64,000 nucleotides of DNA from Aspidiotus rigidus (GCA_035079385.1 JAVHKY010000003.1:8659501-8723500); one strand, 5' to 3'; shown: positions 21,259 to 33,716, numbered from the stretch's first letter. Notes: generated by a model from the letters alone, not told the origin. Numbers and translations are program-made.

Positions 21259-21796
21259 CTCCAACCTCTAAGGTAAATTTGATGGAGGGATATTGAACGT
21301 TAAGATACTTGAGAAACTCACCAAGGAGATCTTGGGGACCGGTCCACGTACATAGAACGTCATCTACATACCTGTACCAATAATGGACGTAATGCAGGAA
21401 TACTTGGCCTGAAGTGAAGAGGTCAGCCTCAAATTTGGACATGAAGATCTCCGACACAAGGGAACCCAAAGGGGATTCGATAGGAATGCCAACCTCTTCT
21501 GGGAACTCGTAGAATTTCCCATTAAACTTGCAAAAATTAGGGGACCAACATACATTAAGTAAATTAAAGAATTCTTGCAACTCTTCATGAGGAGTATTAA
21601 AACGAACGAGGAGGTCACCCGTATGTTGCATGGCGATAATTCTCGGTATGTTGGGGAACAGGCCGACAACGTCAAAAGAGCATAGAGTGGTACCCGGAGG
21701 AAGTAAATGGTCTTTAAGTTTATCGGCTAAGGAAACAGAATTTTTAATCGAGTAAGTAGACTCGTACTCAATGCGAGATTTAAACCAGCTATCCAA
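21259..21796 (-). pseudogene. Penelope-like element A: 5' part of RT (other half)
   Basis: The minus-strand frame starts at a truncated 5' edge with DSWFKSRIEYES, then motif A CSFDVVGLFPNIPR, motif B GIPIESPLGSL, catalytic YRYVDDVLCTWTG, and ends at LEVGGSNNN, exactly where the 17416-18402 half resumes. Motif B has glutamate in place of the first conserved glycine, which would probably impair activity. About 330 N-terminal residues are missing. The 5' edge abuts the right end of a hairpin-family repeat at about 21797. Confidence 0.88.
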
Positions 21797-21920
21797 TTTT
21801 CAATACCAAATCCACAGGTTCCCTGTGTTCCTCGTTTAACTTCGTTAGGGAACACAACGCTTGAGTTTTTCATTTACCAACAACCGCCCTCCTTCGTTAA
21901 GAAAGCCGTCGTTTTTTCAG
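21797..21920. repeat. Hairpin-family repeat, copy 4, right part
   Basis: TCAATACCAAATCCACAGG-TTC-CCTGTG then TTCCTCGTTTAACTTCG and AAGCCGTCGTTTTTT, matching the right ends of copies near 8785 (inverted) and 43728-43780. It completes the repeat that begins at 17238. Confidence 0.72.
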
Positions 21921-22764
21921 ATCCCCTTGAGTGAACAGAATAATATAATAATTAGAAAATACAATTACGTTGATTTTTATTTAGTTAAAAGAGTTAGCGT
22001 GATTTGGAACTTTCTACATAAATAATGTAGTTGTAGACTTGAGAATGAAATAGTGTGACAATCTTCCATCTGTGCAGGGGCGGATTCACGGAGGGGGGGG
22101 GGGGGGGGGCAGGGGGAACGTACACCCCCCCCCCCCCCAAAAAAAAAAAAAAAAACACACAAAAAAAACACAAAAAAAAACAAGAAAGACTGAAATTGTT
22201 TAATTTGACCATATTTTCCGAGCGAACCAATATTACTGTCATACAAACGTGAACCAGAGGTACTAAAATTATGAAGGACAATGACAGTTTTCAACTTGAC
22301 ATGTAGCAAATGCACGGCGACCCTAAACAAAGAACAAAATCAAATCAGCTTCATCAGTATTTTTGCGGTATCCAACAATGTTTTTAATAAGTGACATCAT
22401 AAACTGGTCTATTGATTACGTCATGACATGATCTTTATTCATTTTCTACATTGTGCAGGAAGTTTTTTGGTTTTACTTACATATACATTTTCTAAAGGGA
22501 ATATTTTGCATAAAATATGTAGTCGGGGATGATGATACCGTGGATGACGTCACGAATTGATGACGTCACAAGGTGATGACGTATGACCAAGGATCTTCAT
22601 ACAAGAAATGTGAAGCTTAAGCTTAACTGGGCTAAACGCGCTACACCAAACTGATCCCCATTATATTAGTATCGAAATGCTGATGAAGGAGCGAATGCTA
22701 AAGATGTGGGTTGTATTTGTATATTACGTTGAACTAGGCTAAGTTCAACAAGAGATACATCAAC
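21921..22764. other. Non-coding DNA with G/C/A homopolymer block
   Basis: A CAGGGGCGGATTCACGGAGG motif at about 22076-22095, resembling a hAT terminus, is followed by runs of G, C and A up to 22190. No partner end was found. TGACGTCA occurs at 22545 and 22561. No gene is supported. Confidence 0.5.
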
Positions 22765-23643
22765 GCAGTGTCGTGCTGATCTGGCTACAAATGGCTTGCG
22801 AAGGTTTTATGTAACCCGCCAGGAAATTCTTGAAAGTTTGACTATGAGAATTTGGGGCGGCCGACGAGCTGGTTACCCGGCCAGAAAAATGTGATCTAGC
22901 ACAAAACTGGCAAATAGTCCTGATCGGAAAAGAGGCATTTGCGGTGTCGTTTGCCACAAAATTGTAAATAGCCCCGCAGATAGCCCAGATTAAAAAAGAG
23001 GCGTTTGCGGTGTCATTTGCCACAAAATCGCAAAAGGTTCCGCAGATAACCCAAATTGAAAACGAGGCGCTTGCGGTATCATTTGCCACAAAAATTGCAA
23101 AAGGTCTCACAATTAGTTCAAGTTGGAAGAGATGCGTTTGCGGTGTCATTTTCCACAAACTTGCATATGGTCCTGCGAACAGTTCAAATCAGAAAAAAAG
23201 TTTTTGCGGTGTCATTTGCCACAAAATCGCAAAAGGTCCCTTAAATAGTCCAAACCGGGGAAGAGGCGTTTGCGGTTAGGGCGCAAAAAATAGTCCCACA
23301 AATGTCCAAATTGGGAAAGAGGCAATTGCGGTGTCATTGTCCACAAAATCGCAAAAGACCCCGCGAATAGTGTAAATCGAAAAAAAACGTTTTCGATGTC
23401 ATTTGTCGCAAAATTGCAAATGATCCCACAAATAGTCCTAATTGGAAAAAAATGCCATTTGTTACAAAATCGCAGTGTCATGCTGGCCCGACCAGGTATA
23501 CGGACACTGGGTTAGAAAAAGCTCGCATGGGTTTTACGTATAGTGCTTGAAAGTAAATTCTTGATAGTTTTACCATGAAAATTTGGGAAACCCGACGAGC
23601 TGTGGTCACCCGGCCTAAAAAATGTGAGCCAGTACGACACTGC
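22765..23643. mobile_element. TIR element with internal 66-bp satellite
   Basis: The ends are GCAGTGTCGTGCTG (22765) and CAGTACGACACTGC (to 23643), inverted with one mismatch. Inside each end lies a direct repeat of roughly 130 bp containing CCGACGAGCTG and CCCGGCC. Between them (about 22905-23475) are eight to nine head-to-tail 66-bp units with TTGCGGTGTCATTTGCCAC and CAAAA. Flanks ATCAAC and ATCGAC might be a 6-bp target duplication with one mismatch. No coding sequence. Confidence 0.75.
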
Positions 23644-25659
23644 ATCGACACAATCTTGATCAATTCTTCAAAAGTCATCATTTTTGGTCGACTCTGTATT
23701 TTACTCAGAATGGACCGTGAATGCACAGTCGACATCGTTCATTGGAATCGTCCGAAGATAGAATGGAGAAGTGGAAACTTGCAGTGACGAGAAAGAATCG
23801 AAGATGTTGAATATGTATCTAGCGTTGAGTGAGATTTTGTCTAGCACCCAACTTTTGTTTGTGTTCGAAGCTCAAGACGAGACTCTTCAGAGAACGTATT
23901 GCGAATTTTCTCGTAGATTTTGTGAGCCTCATAAACATGAGAGCTAAAATTTCTTCTTTGTATTTATCGTTTTCCTTGTTCGTATGATGCACTTTCAGGC
24001 TAAAGTCAATAAAGATAGTCTTGAGTCATATTTTAGTTGGTAGACGTCTCTCATTGAGATCTCGTTGTTTGTGTAATCTTTGCCTTTGTAATTTTACATT
24101 CTCTTTACAAGGAACGAATTAAAATAGTGTCGTAAATACCGTGATAAAATGTATTTCTTCGCTTAATGAAAACAATGCTCACTCCTGAGGCATGGGAGGC
24201 ACGTAATAGTATTTCAAGCTTCCATCTACTGCGAATGCATTAGTGAAGGCCTACTCTTCGCTGCTATGTTTCACCTTTTAACGTCTTCCAGTATCACAGA
24301 CGATGTAGTTGTTCGCTCATGGTATAAAATACTTTTTTTTTTTTCGCTCTTTTTTTTCACCATGATGTACAGTTTGTGCTGCCTAGCGGGCATACACGTA
24401 TAACTACAACAACGAGATGCGTATAACAACGTATCAAAAAGTTTTCCGTAAATGTAATACATATAAAATATTATTTACGTCGTCGACGAAGGGGTTGTGC
24501 GGTGGAGGAGTAAAAATGTCGGCGGTGCGCGAAATACGAAGCTGGCATAACGAAAGCCCGACCGCCGTCTATTTGCTCTAACAAACAACGAACGCCACCG
24601 CAACGCTTTTGTGCAAAAATACATTAGCAAAGACAGACGATAGCCGGCAGCCTCATACCTAGCCCAGCAGTAGTCTACTACCACAGAATACAACAGACTT
24701 ACGGGCTACCAAATAGACCGTCATTAATGAGTGGAAATAATGCAATTTCTAAAGGGAGAGAAAAAAAAAATACATAATGAAAAAGAGCCAGGGTAAAAAG
24801 AAACCCCGAATCAGTTTTGTACGTAAGTGTTTTTTCCGTGCAAACAAGAGTGTAATAATTGGTTGCTCAATTTTCAAACGTGAAACGATAAATAGAAGGC
24901 TGAAAGTAATTTGTCCTCGGAGCGAAAGAAGGAAAACGAGTTTGAAATGAGGAATTGTGTGAAATATTATAGTCGTATACACCGCTTACCATCATCTTGT
25001 ATTCAGGAGATGTACACATTATTGTGTGCTCACAAAGTGTGTGGTTGAAAATTTCGTTCATTATATCCAACGTATAGAACTGAAATTTTAGAATAACTTC
25101 GTTTCCAAATTTTGGAGTCGGGAAAGCAATGCGAGAACAAGAGCAATTACAACGTGAATATTATTCTCATCCTTCAACTGGCTCATTTCGAAAGCGATTT
25201 AATTGAGTATAACAGAGATTTTCGATTGTGATTTTTTGCTCTAATTCGTTGGTCAAAATTTCTTCCGACTTTCTCTCCTGATAATGAGTCTGTCGAAAAA
25301 ACCTAACAGGAGAAACCTGATAATTCTTTCTCGACGTTGCCGACAATACGAGACTGTCTTAAACAGTCAGATTTCCATCTTCCCATGCCGTTTGCATAAT
25401 ATGTTCTCGTAATTTTCTTTTTTTATTATGGTATAACTGTAATTGTTATATGCAGTAATCCAGATTTATATCAATTGTCGTTATCCTCGCTGTTTGTTCT
25501 GACATAAGCTGATTGGAGCAGGGAAACCTGACTAATTTGGAGCAAAAGTTGGTCATTGATGGGTTCATTTTAATCAAGTCGCGGGAACGAGGTGGTCGAA
25601 TACACCGGGATTGCTGGAAAGTAAGACCCGGGGAGCAGTGACATTACGTATCAAGCTTC
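23644..25659. other. 2 kb non-coding stretch
   Basis: No repeat boundary or domain-like open frame. A moderately GC-rich patch lies at about 24475-24720 with an unrecognised 72-codon minus frame, too weak to call. Confidence 0.5.
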
Positions 25660-28161
25660 CCCGGCAAACACAATCGACCTAAAAAAGCTGTCAATTTGAC
25701 CTCTTATCGACCATCAATCGATCCAGTTTGTTTATAATCATAAAATGATTTTTTAGGTCGATTAACGGTCGAGTAATCTCCTCCTATTTATTAACTTTGT
25801 TCTGACCAATAATTGACTGAAGAATTGACATCTTTTTTGAATCTGAATGGAAATTCGACTCTTTTTTTTTACCAATAATCGACCGAAGAGTCAACGTCTT
25901 TTTTCAATCTAAAGAAAAATCGATTCTATTTTGATCAATAACTGACCAAAGAATCGACGTCCTTTTTTAATCTAAATGGAAATTGATTCTATTTTGACAT
26001 TGATTGACTGAAGAATCGACATCTTTTTTGAATGTGAATAGATATCGATGGTGACGTGCACAAAGGATCTAAGTGACATTTTTATCAAAAATGAGTTAAG
26101 GGCAAAAATGGGTCAAGGAGCTCATGGACTATCGGCCTGCATCGAAAAAAGTGGGAAAAAGTCCACCAATTAGCCCCCAGGGGCAATGTACAAATGTAGT
26201 AAGTGACGAAAATCATATTTTTGTTGCGCCAATTGTAGTAAGTGCAGAAAATAACATGCAGAACCCTATATCGCCGCACTTACGACAAATGGCTTGTCAC
26301 GCAAATGTACTTAATACAACCTGTGCAATCCTTCAATCTTTATTGTGCCATTACAATTAGTATAGGAAATAGGTGCACTAATGTAGTAAGTGAAAAATCG
26401 TTCAAGCCAAATGTCGTAAGTGCGCTCAAAAGGTCAAAATATGGCTGTAGAATGCTTATAAATTAAGCTACACATTTTTTTAAAACGAGGATCTATTCTT
26501 TAGGGTTGGTGCGTCCTACATCCCAAATTTCAAGTAACTTCAAGCAATACTGTGGCCAGCAGGTCAAATTGAAGTTCCAAAAATTTTCAAATCGCTCTCC
26601 TGAAAAATATGGTTTTTGTCACTTAGATCCTTTGTGCACGTCACCATCGATATTGACTCTTTTTTTACCAATAATTGACCGATTCAATTAACAAATAAAA
26701 AAAGATATCAATTCTATTTCGACCAATAATTGACCAAGAGTCGACGTCTTTTTTGAATCTGAATGGAAATTGATTCTATTTTGACTTTAAGTGACCGATG
26801 AATCGACATCTTTTTTGAATGTGAATGGAAATTGACTCTTTTTTTACCAATAATCGACCAATTCTATTAACAAATTTAAAAAAAAGTTGATTCTATTTTG
26901 ACCAATGATTGACCAAAGAATCGACGTCTTTTTTGAATCTGAATGAAAATCGACTCTTTTTTTAACAATAATCTACCGAAGAGTGAATGTCTTTTTTCAA
27001 TTATCTAATAAAAAAAAAATTGATTCTATCTTGACCAATGATTGACCGAAGAATCGACGTCTTTTTTTGAATCTGACTGGAAATTGATTTTATTTTGACA
27101 TTAATTGACCGAAGAATCGATATCTTTTTTGAGTCTGAATGGAAATTGACTCTTTTTTTACCAATAATCGACCAAAAAAGAATCAACGTCCTTTTTCAAT
27201 CTAAAAGAAAATCGATTCCATTTTGACCAATAATTGACCAAAGAGTCGACGTCTTTTTTGAATCTGAATGGAAATCGACTCTTTTTTACCAATAATTGAC
27301 CAATGAGTCAACGTCTTTTTTCAATCTAAAAAAAAATCGATTCTATTTTGAACAATAATTGACCGAAGAATGGACGTCTTTTTTGAATCTGAATGAAAAT
27401 CGACTCTCTTTTTACCAATAATCGACCGAAGAGTCAACGTCTTTTTTAAATTATCTAATAAAAAAAAAATCGATTCTTTTTTGACCAATAATTAACCGAA
27501 GAATCGACGTCTTTTTGGATGTGGATAGAAATTGACTCTTTTTTTTTTTTTTTTCTCACCAATGATCGACCAAAAAAGAATCAATGTCTTTTTTGAATCT
27601 GAATGGAAATCGATTCTATTCTGACCAATAATTGACTGAATAATTGATGTGTTTTTTAAATCTGAATAGAAATTTTATTTGTACTGAAAAAATACGTCGA
27701 AATACGGTCGACGGTTTAAGATTCATTTGTACTGAAGGAAAAGGTCGAAATAAAGTAATTTTTATTTCGACTGAAAAAGGACGTCAAAATGTGGTCGATT
27801 AGTTAAGCAAAAATTATTCAACCAAAATTGGACCGTACATCGACATTTAATTTGGGTCGGAAAATAGATCGAATCAATAAATTAGAATATCTTTATATAG
27901 TACGATTTTCATTTGTACTGAAGAAAGAAATCGAAATATGATAATTTTCATTTTGACTGAAAAAAGACGTCGAAAAACAGTCGATTAGTCATAGAGAAAT
28001 CAACGAACCAAACTTCAACCATAAATCGACGTCTAATTTGGGTCGAAAAATAGATCGATACAATAAAGGCGTCTTAATTACTCATTTTCGGTCGATTTAT
28101 GGTCGATATTGTAAGTGATTATAAAAAGACCTAATTTCGACGGTCGATTGTGTTTCCCGGG
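25660..28161. mobile_element. TIR-bounded satellite-bearing element, copy 1
   Basis: The ends are CCCGGCAAACACAATCGACC (25660) and the complement of CCCGGGAAACACAATCGACC (to 28161). TC lies on both sides, a possible 2-bp target duplication. Unique-looking subterminal DNA surrounds about 20 units spaced 60-70 bp with the motifs TTGACCAATAATTGACC and TCGATTCTATTTTGACC. Repeated short open frames here are by-products of the tandem array. It is interrupted by a 596-bp MITE at 26050. A second copy lies at 34057-37014 in the opposite direction. Confidence 0.85.
26050..26645. mobile_element. MITE with perfect 29-bp terminal inverted repeats
   Basis: Ends GGTGACGTGCACAAAGG... at 26050-26078 and its exact complement at 26617-26645. 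ATCGAT is duplicated directly outside (26044-26049 and 26646-26651). The interior has four copies of a G-T-A-G-T-AAGTG-type motif but no transposase. A 6-bp duplication is unusual among common insect superfamilies, so the class is left open. Confidence 0.9.
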
Positions 28162-28479
28162 TCTTCGCGGCTCTCGCATCCGCCGAATAAGGATGCGCTG
28201 TACAGACGCAGATTCTTGTGCAAGACATCAAGAAAAAAGCTGATGCGCTGGTTAGTGTGACGTCACATGTTCTGAGTCAGATGCCGTTGAGAGAGAAGAA
28301 CAATATGTCGGAAACGTCGGAAGAATCGCCAAACCCTATGTCTCACGCGGATCTGGAGAATCTTCTCGATGAATGTACAAAAACTTCCAAAAACAAACAA
28401 ATATCATCAAAAGTTAATCAAAATAGAATCTCCTCCGTAAGAGATTGATTGAGATTGGACATCGATTATATCAATTTTG
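28162..28479 (+). other. Unrecognised short open frame region
   Basis: An open frame of 76 codons (28218-28448) is rich in Lys, Ser and Asn, with a MSETSEESPNPM stretch and no recognised domain. Composition is slightly higher in GC than its surroundings. It could be a repeat-encoded fragment; there is no evidence it is a host exon. Confidence 0.25.
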
Positions 28480-28660
28480 TAGGTGCGGATCCAGACGATT
28501 ACTTTGGGAGGGGAAACAATCCAAAAAAAGTTTAAAGGACCTTTTTTTTTTCTTTTTTTTATTACATTTTCTTCGATACTACAGATTTTTTGTTGTTTTT
28601 TTGGGGGATTTTGGTGGTGGGGGGAAATTTCCCCATTTTCCCCTCCGTGGATCCGCGCCT
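28480..28660. mobile_element. hAT-type MITE, 181 bp
   Basis: Ends AGGTGCGGATCCA and TGGATCCGCGCCT are inverted with one mismatch. The flanking octamers AATTTTGT and GATTTTGT differ at one base, fitting an aged 8-bp hAT duplication. The interior is T-rich with poly-G and poly-C stretches. Confidence 0.75.
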
Positions 28661-28934
28661 GATTTTGTCGATCATTTTGTCTTGATTGTATCCATTGTAT
28701 CGACTTCTGATATGTCCCCCCCCCCCCCCATCAGTATATCAGTATTTCTTAGTTTAATATAGGACCTACACTATTCTGTATGTTAGAATAATTAGCTAGC
28801 GGCAAACTCGCTCCGTTCGTTGGACGACGTCATCGAAACTAGGGCACGGTTGTCATGAGGAAATTGAAATCTCAGCCTAGCTTGTTCTATAAGTTCTCTC
28901 AGTGTATATGTTAAACTAACTAGTTAAGCTCCTT
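28661..28934. other. No recognised feature
   Basis: Contains a poly-C tract near 28715-28728. Confidence 0.45.
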
Positions 28935-29235
28935 CTACTAAGCAGAAACAGATCTTTCCCTGGTCTTGATAGGGTGAACTACAAAATGCTTAAGATCTTG
29001 AATAAAAGGTATCCTGAACTTCTGAGGGGACTGTTCGAGAAGTGCCTCAGACTAGGAACGTTCCAAAAAACTTGAGAAGTTGGTAAAGTTGTGCAAGGCC
29101 ACTTCAGAGGCCTATCGATCAATTTCGCTGTTGAGTAACAGGTAAAACTTTTGAAGAATTGATTGGCTCACGTACAAGAAACTCCCCTGCGTTGTTCCCT
29201 CAGCAGTACGGCTATTGTCTGGCAAGCTTATACAC
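28935..29235 (+). pseudogene. LINE reverse transcriptase N-terminal remnant
   Basis: The + strand reads through one stop as VNYKMLKILNKRYPELLRGLF, EKCLRLGTFQKT and a V-G-K-V-V step, then LSINFAVE in place of the RPISLL block. This is the finger region preceding motif A in R1/Jockey-type RTs. Stops and frameshifts make it non-functional and no catalytic motif survives. Its orientation is opposite to the R1-like remnant at 12697, so the two are separate insertions. Confidence 0.65.
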
Positions 29236-30239
29236 TCAAGGTTCTGATCATTACTTCTTCAAGACTCGTCTTTTTTTTTTTTTTGTTTCATATCTCCTTC
29301 GTATAATACAAGAAATTCTTAACCAAAATAAAACACTCGTGTAACGTTTTCATGGAAAAGTCGAACAGAAAAGAAACGAGGATATTTCGCCCAAAACACT
29401 TCGTCATCATTCGAAATCTAAGGGAGTTCTGAAATAACATCGCGTATATTTCTTGAAATCGTACACATAAGTTTGCGCGATGATTTGTAGTCCGCGATAA
29501 AAGTGATAAGGGAAACGCAACTCAGTTTCCAAAGGCGTCACAACTCGTAAATCAATTCGTCGCTGAAAATTAGGGAACCAAAACTTTTCTCGTTTATTTA
29601 AAAAGGGTTCATCAAGGTCGCGAAGTTATCGAGCTTTTGTTCTTCACCACAAAGGTCAACTAGTAGACACTAAATTGTTTAGATTAATTTCATTCAACTT
29701 TCAAGTGGCGTAATAAATGAAAGACGATATACAAATAAATGGAAAAGGCTTTATAATAAGTTGGGATTCTCCTACCGCAATTCGATGAAAGACGAACTTT
29801 CATTCATCTGGAGAAATTTTTCCGCTCGAGAGTATGAAAATGTCGAGACAGAGAAAATGGAATAATTTAAAACTTTACTAATCGATAGAGGAACATTTGG
29901 AAAGATTGATTAGAAAAATTTACATGATTGACAAGAAGCTTTAACGAAAAAGGAGCAAGTAGGATTTACTGGAATTTAGCAAACATTGAATAATGATATG
30001 TATGTTGTACTCTGCGTAACTTCAAATCACAGAAATGAAATAAAATAACTTGACATGAGTTTAACGAAAGTCGGAATTTATAATATGAATCTCCTGTTGA
30101 AGCACGCAGACCGTCGATTTTAAGTTATATACGGACGGGGTCAACCTAAAATCAACTCATAATCAACTAACGATCTGCTCAGCTATGGCCGTCTCTAGTT
30201 ACAGACCAGAATGCAAGTTTTTGAACAAAATCTGGTGCG
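29236..30239. other. 1 kb non-coding stretch
   Basis: AT-rich DNA with no domain-like frame or repeat boundary. Confidence 0.5.
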
Positions 30240-31640
30240 TCCTTGATTCCATACTCTAGATTGTCGCTGCCAGTTTTAAGTCTGACCCATATGCCATTTC
30301 AACGGAGTTTATGGCCACTCTTCACCTATTTCCATCCACCAATCTGTTGCAAAGCCCATTGTAGTGGCTTTCAGCGCCTGGTACCAACGCTCCACTTTGC
30401 CAATGGCTTGGGAGTGGTAGGCCGTGGTCCTCACTTTTGGCACTCCACATTACCAATACGCAGCAGAGGCTTCAAACTGGTGGGCTTGGTCTGTGGTAAC
30501 GCGCCCCGGCACATCAAATCTTACCACCCTGGTCATATGCTGGGCTGTGATGGAGCTCGTTGGTATTGCCTCCGGTCACTTTAGGGCTCTGTTGACCATG
30601 GCCATTTCCATAGAGTATGGGGAGCGCTCTGACAATATCTATGTGGACTTGTTTGAATCGGTGTGATTGCGCAAACTCCTCCAATGGAGTAGGGGTGTGT
30701 CAACCAATCTTGGCGCGCTGTGATACTCTGCAGATGAGGGATTGTTCTTCTGTAGACATTGATCATCCCAAGAAATCCTGTCTTAGGTAGAGGGAATTCA
30801 ATTATTGCTCTTGTACGCTTTGTACTTGGCAGGATGCCATGTTCGTTCACCAAATGATCCAGGAAATCGGCTTGGGGAAGATTGTACTCGCACTTTGCGA
30901 CATTTATGGTAATTCCAGTATCGTCAAGCCTTCTCAAAACCATATATGTACTCGCTCTTTGTGAGTGGCCTCGTCTTCTGACGTGATTTATATGTCCATG
31001 CTGGAACTTTTCTATCGAGTTCCTAAAGTCAAGGGGCAGTCTCCGATAGTCTCTACAAATCTGCTATCGTTCAGGTCCTTTCTTGAGGGCGAAGTGCAGG
31101 GGAGGCCCATGATGACTTAGATGGTCGTATTTCGCCTCACCCCTCGAAATGCGCGCGCACTAATTTCAATTTATCAGGAGGGAGTTGCGAACTCGAGCTG
31201 AAACTGGTAGTCTAGTGGTTTTCATTACATGCTCAATCTTGAGATCGTACTTGCAGTCTTGTAGAGACGTTGTTCAGGCGATTCCCCAATATTTTTTAAA
31301 AACCTCTGCAAATGACGAAATACCGATGCTCGTAATTGTGACGTAATCAGCTAAGTAGAAGCAATCTGCATGGAGTAGCGTGGTACTGTCAATCGAACGT
31401 CTATGCTTCAGTTAGGCAAGAGCCCGTACTGGGCGTAAAAGTCTGCCCCAATTATGATCACAAGGCGCGACGGAGACCTAATTTTAGCTAGATTAAGCGT
31501 TCTCCATACGTATTTATTTGAGTCCCATTTGCGACGTAAATTTTACTTGTACACGTGTCCTCGTCGGCAGGCAGCCTCATACAGTGCTGATAAATTCATT
31601 TTTGGTCGTTAATTTGGAACCGATGTGCGAATTTCGTCGT
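30240..31640 (-). pseudogene. Decayed Ty3/gypsy pol remnant (protease-RT-integrase)
   Basis: Minus-strand pieces appear in pol order across frames: GADFYAQYGLL typical of the protease end (about 31415-31450), LHFALKKGPER before the RT core (about 31070-31100), VLRRLDDTGITINVAKCEY and FLDHLVNEHGI with RAIIEFPLP of the RT palm and connection (open frame 30581-30943), and the integrase blocks VHIDIVRALP and FDVPGRVTTDQ (about 30490-30640). RT motif YxDD and most of RNase H are missing, so large internal deletions joined distant parts. No LTRs were recognised around it. This is an old fossil unrelated to the LTR element at 1942. Confidence 0.78.
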
Positions 31641-32676
31641 GCAAGATTGAGGTTACAATGACGAATTAACAACTTGGTGCAAAATTATGAAAATTCGCAG
31701 TATCAACGACGATTGAAGAATATAAGTCTCACATGTTATCAAAAAAAAAAAAAAAAAGAGTCTCCAAGGTAGGGCACGTAGAGCGTGGAACTTAATTCAT
31801 CCGATATATTAAACGATAAAGGGTAAATTGGTGGTGAGAAAGGTTCCAGAAAGTGGTCAAACTGTTCGCTCGTGTACGAAACGACAAAGAAAGGTTTGTC
31901 GACTACACGTTTCGCGATCTGAAAACAACGATGTTTGTTTTTAATGTTTCCGATGAGGTTAATCTAAACCGTGCAGTTTCGGGTCTTTCTCCGAACACAA
32001 TACACTACCGTTGTTTCTTTTTTCGACTCCAATTTTCAATTTTCGTCTAGAGAATACTAGTGCGAAGTTCTTTACCCGCAGCAAAACTACCGATACCTAT
32101 ACGTGCCTCGTGGATCTCCAATTCAACTGATGTAAAATTACTTTAAATTAGGGCAAAAGCGAGGAAGAAAACAAAAAACGGCGAAAGGATTAAACTCCAA
32201 TCGTAGGCTCAATTTTTTCTGCGAACCGAGTATTTTGACCAACGCGAGATGAAACCGTAAATCGATATTGGTAATCATTTAGAAAATTTTTATCTAATAT
32301 ACACTACGAATAGTAGTAGGAGAAATGGCGACGAAATGAAATTACAAGAATCGGGCGAGCCGACGAAGAAATAATAAAGAGTACACAACGTAACTGAACT
32401 AATGAAAACAATTGAATAGAGCGGAAAGGGTCAGGCTATGAAGTGAATGAAATGAAATTTAATTTTGGCTCCTTCCGATGAAAATGGTTTGACAAAAGAT
32501 TTACGACTTACTTTTAGAATTTGAAAGTAGTGAGAGCAAAGCGTAAGGCGAATGACACAATTACTGGGTCGATCGTACTTTCCAATTTTATATAAACTCG
32601 TTATGGAATACACGTGCTCCGGAAATGAATTTTCTAGCGCATGCTTTAAGAATACGCTTCTTTTCGTCATTTAATA

Positions 32677-32711
<35 letters not shown>

Positions 32712-33374
32712 GAAAAGATTTTCGTTCACTCCAATGCGTCTAATGCGGTTAACGCAGTTAAGGTATTACTTTACCTCCCTAGGATTGCATTATCAAGTGT
32801 TGCGGCACGATTTTCAACGAAGAGATTACGCGTAACGCTAAGTATTTCTTATTCACTGGAAAAAGGAATTACGTAAAACGGGTTATTACTTGCATAAGGG
32901 ATATTTTCATCAAAATACGTAATCTGCGAATATGCCCGCGTGCAAATCAGTTCACGTTATTCTGAAATGTGAGGCGTATTATATACGCCCTTATTTACAG
33001 CGCAGCAGCGCCTCGAGGTACCTAATTTCAAAAAAGCTCTTTTTCAATCATTCGGAAAATTTCTTCTTCGGACCGACGGATGGAAACTTCTTTGCTTGTC
33101 AAAAGATTTCGTAGGTCGTTGGTGAAAATCACTCGACCTCCGCTAAATTAGTTTTTTTTTGTTCATCAAAAGCACTGAAAATCAGGAATATGTATCGTGA
33201 TTCATTCTTCCTCCTTCTTTAAGGAAAAGAAAAATCCATTAGTGAATTATTAAATTGGATGATTACTATATACGTTGGTGTTACACATTTTATTTAATCA
33301 GTAATTGATCGCCTATACCTATAGAAGTTCGATAAAAATTGAAAATGAGTTACGTTTTATATTACTTGCTGCGT

Positions 33375-33460
<86 letters not shown>

Positions 33461-33716
33461 ATGTTTCAACTTGTTCAGACGTCTGTGGTTCGAACAAGGG
33501 CGTGTTTGAAAAATGAATGAGTGAATTAGAATCTAAGAAATTTTTTCATAATTAAGGTAGCTATTATTCTTACTAGATTTCTAGGAAAATGGAGGTATGT
33601 GTTTTGAATAGAGGTAATTCTCTACATCATGACCCGACATACCGCAATTGTTGGAAGAATTTCCTCGGCGAACCCCTTCTACTAGGCAACCGCCAGATTG
33701 CAGTACCCTCAGCCAC
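31641..33716. other. Non-coding stretch with poly-A and (CT)n microsatellite
   Basis: Runs of A at 31741-31757 and 32679-32708, and an 80-bp perfect (CT)n microsatellite at about 33379-33459. Open frames overlapping the microsatellite are artefacts of its composition. Confidence 0.6.

Noticed and set aside
22905..23475. CRISPR or coding interpretation of the 66-bp array
   Set aside because: No repeat/spacer alternation; it is bounded by transposon-like inverted ends.
25800..27660. CRISPR-like appearance of evenly spaced repeats
   Set aside because: Units are contiguous and variable throughout, with no unique spacers, and the context is eukaryotic.
33305..33520. Open frame with a long Leu-Ser run
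   Set aside because: Translation of the (CT)n microsatellite.
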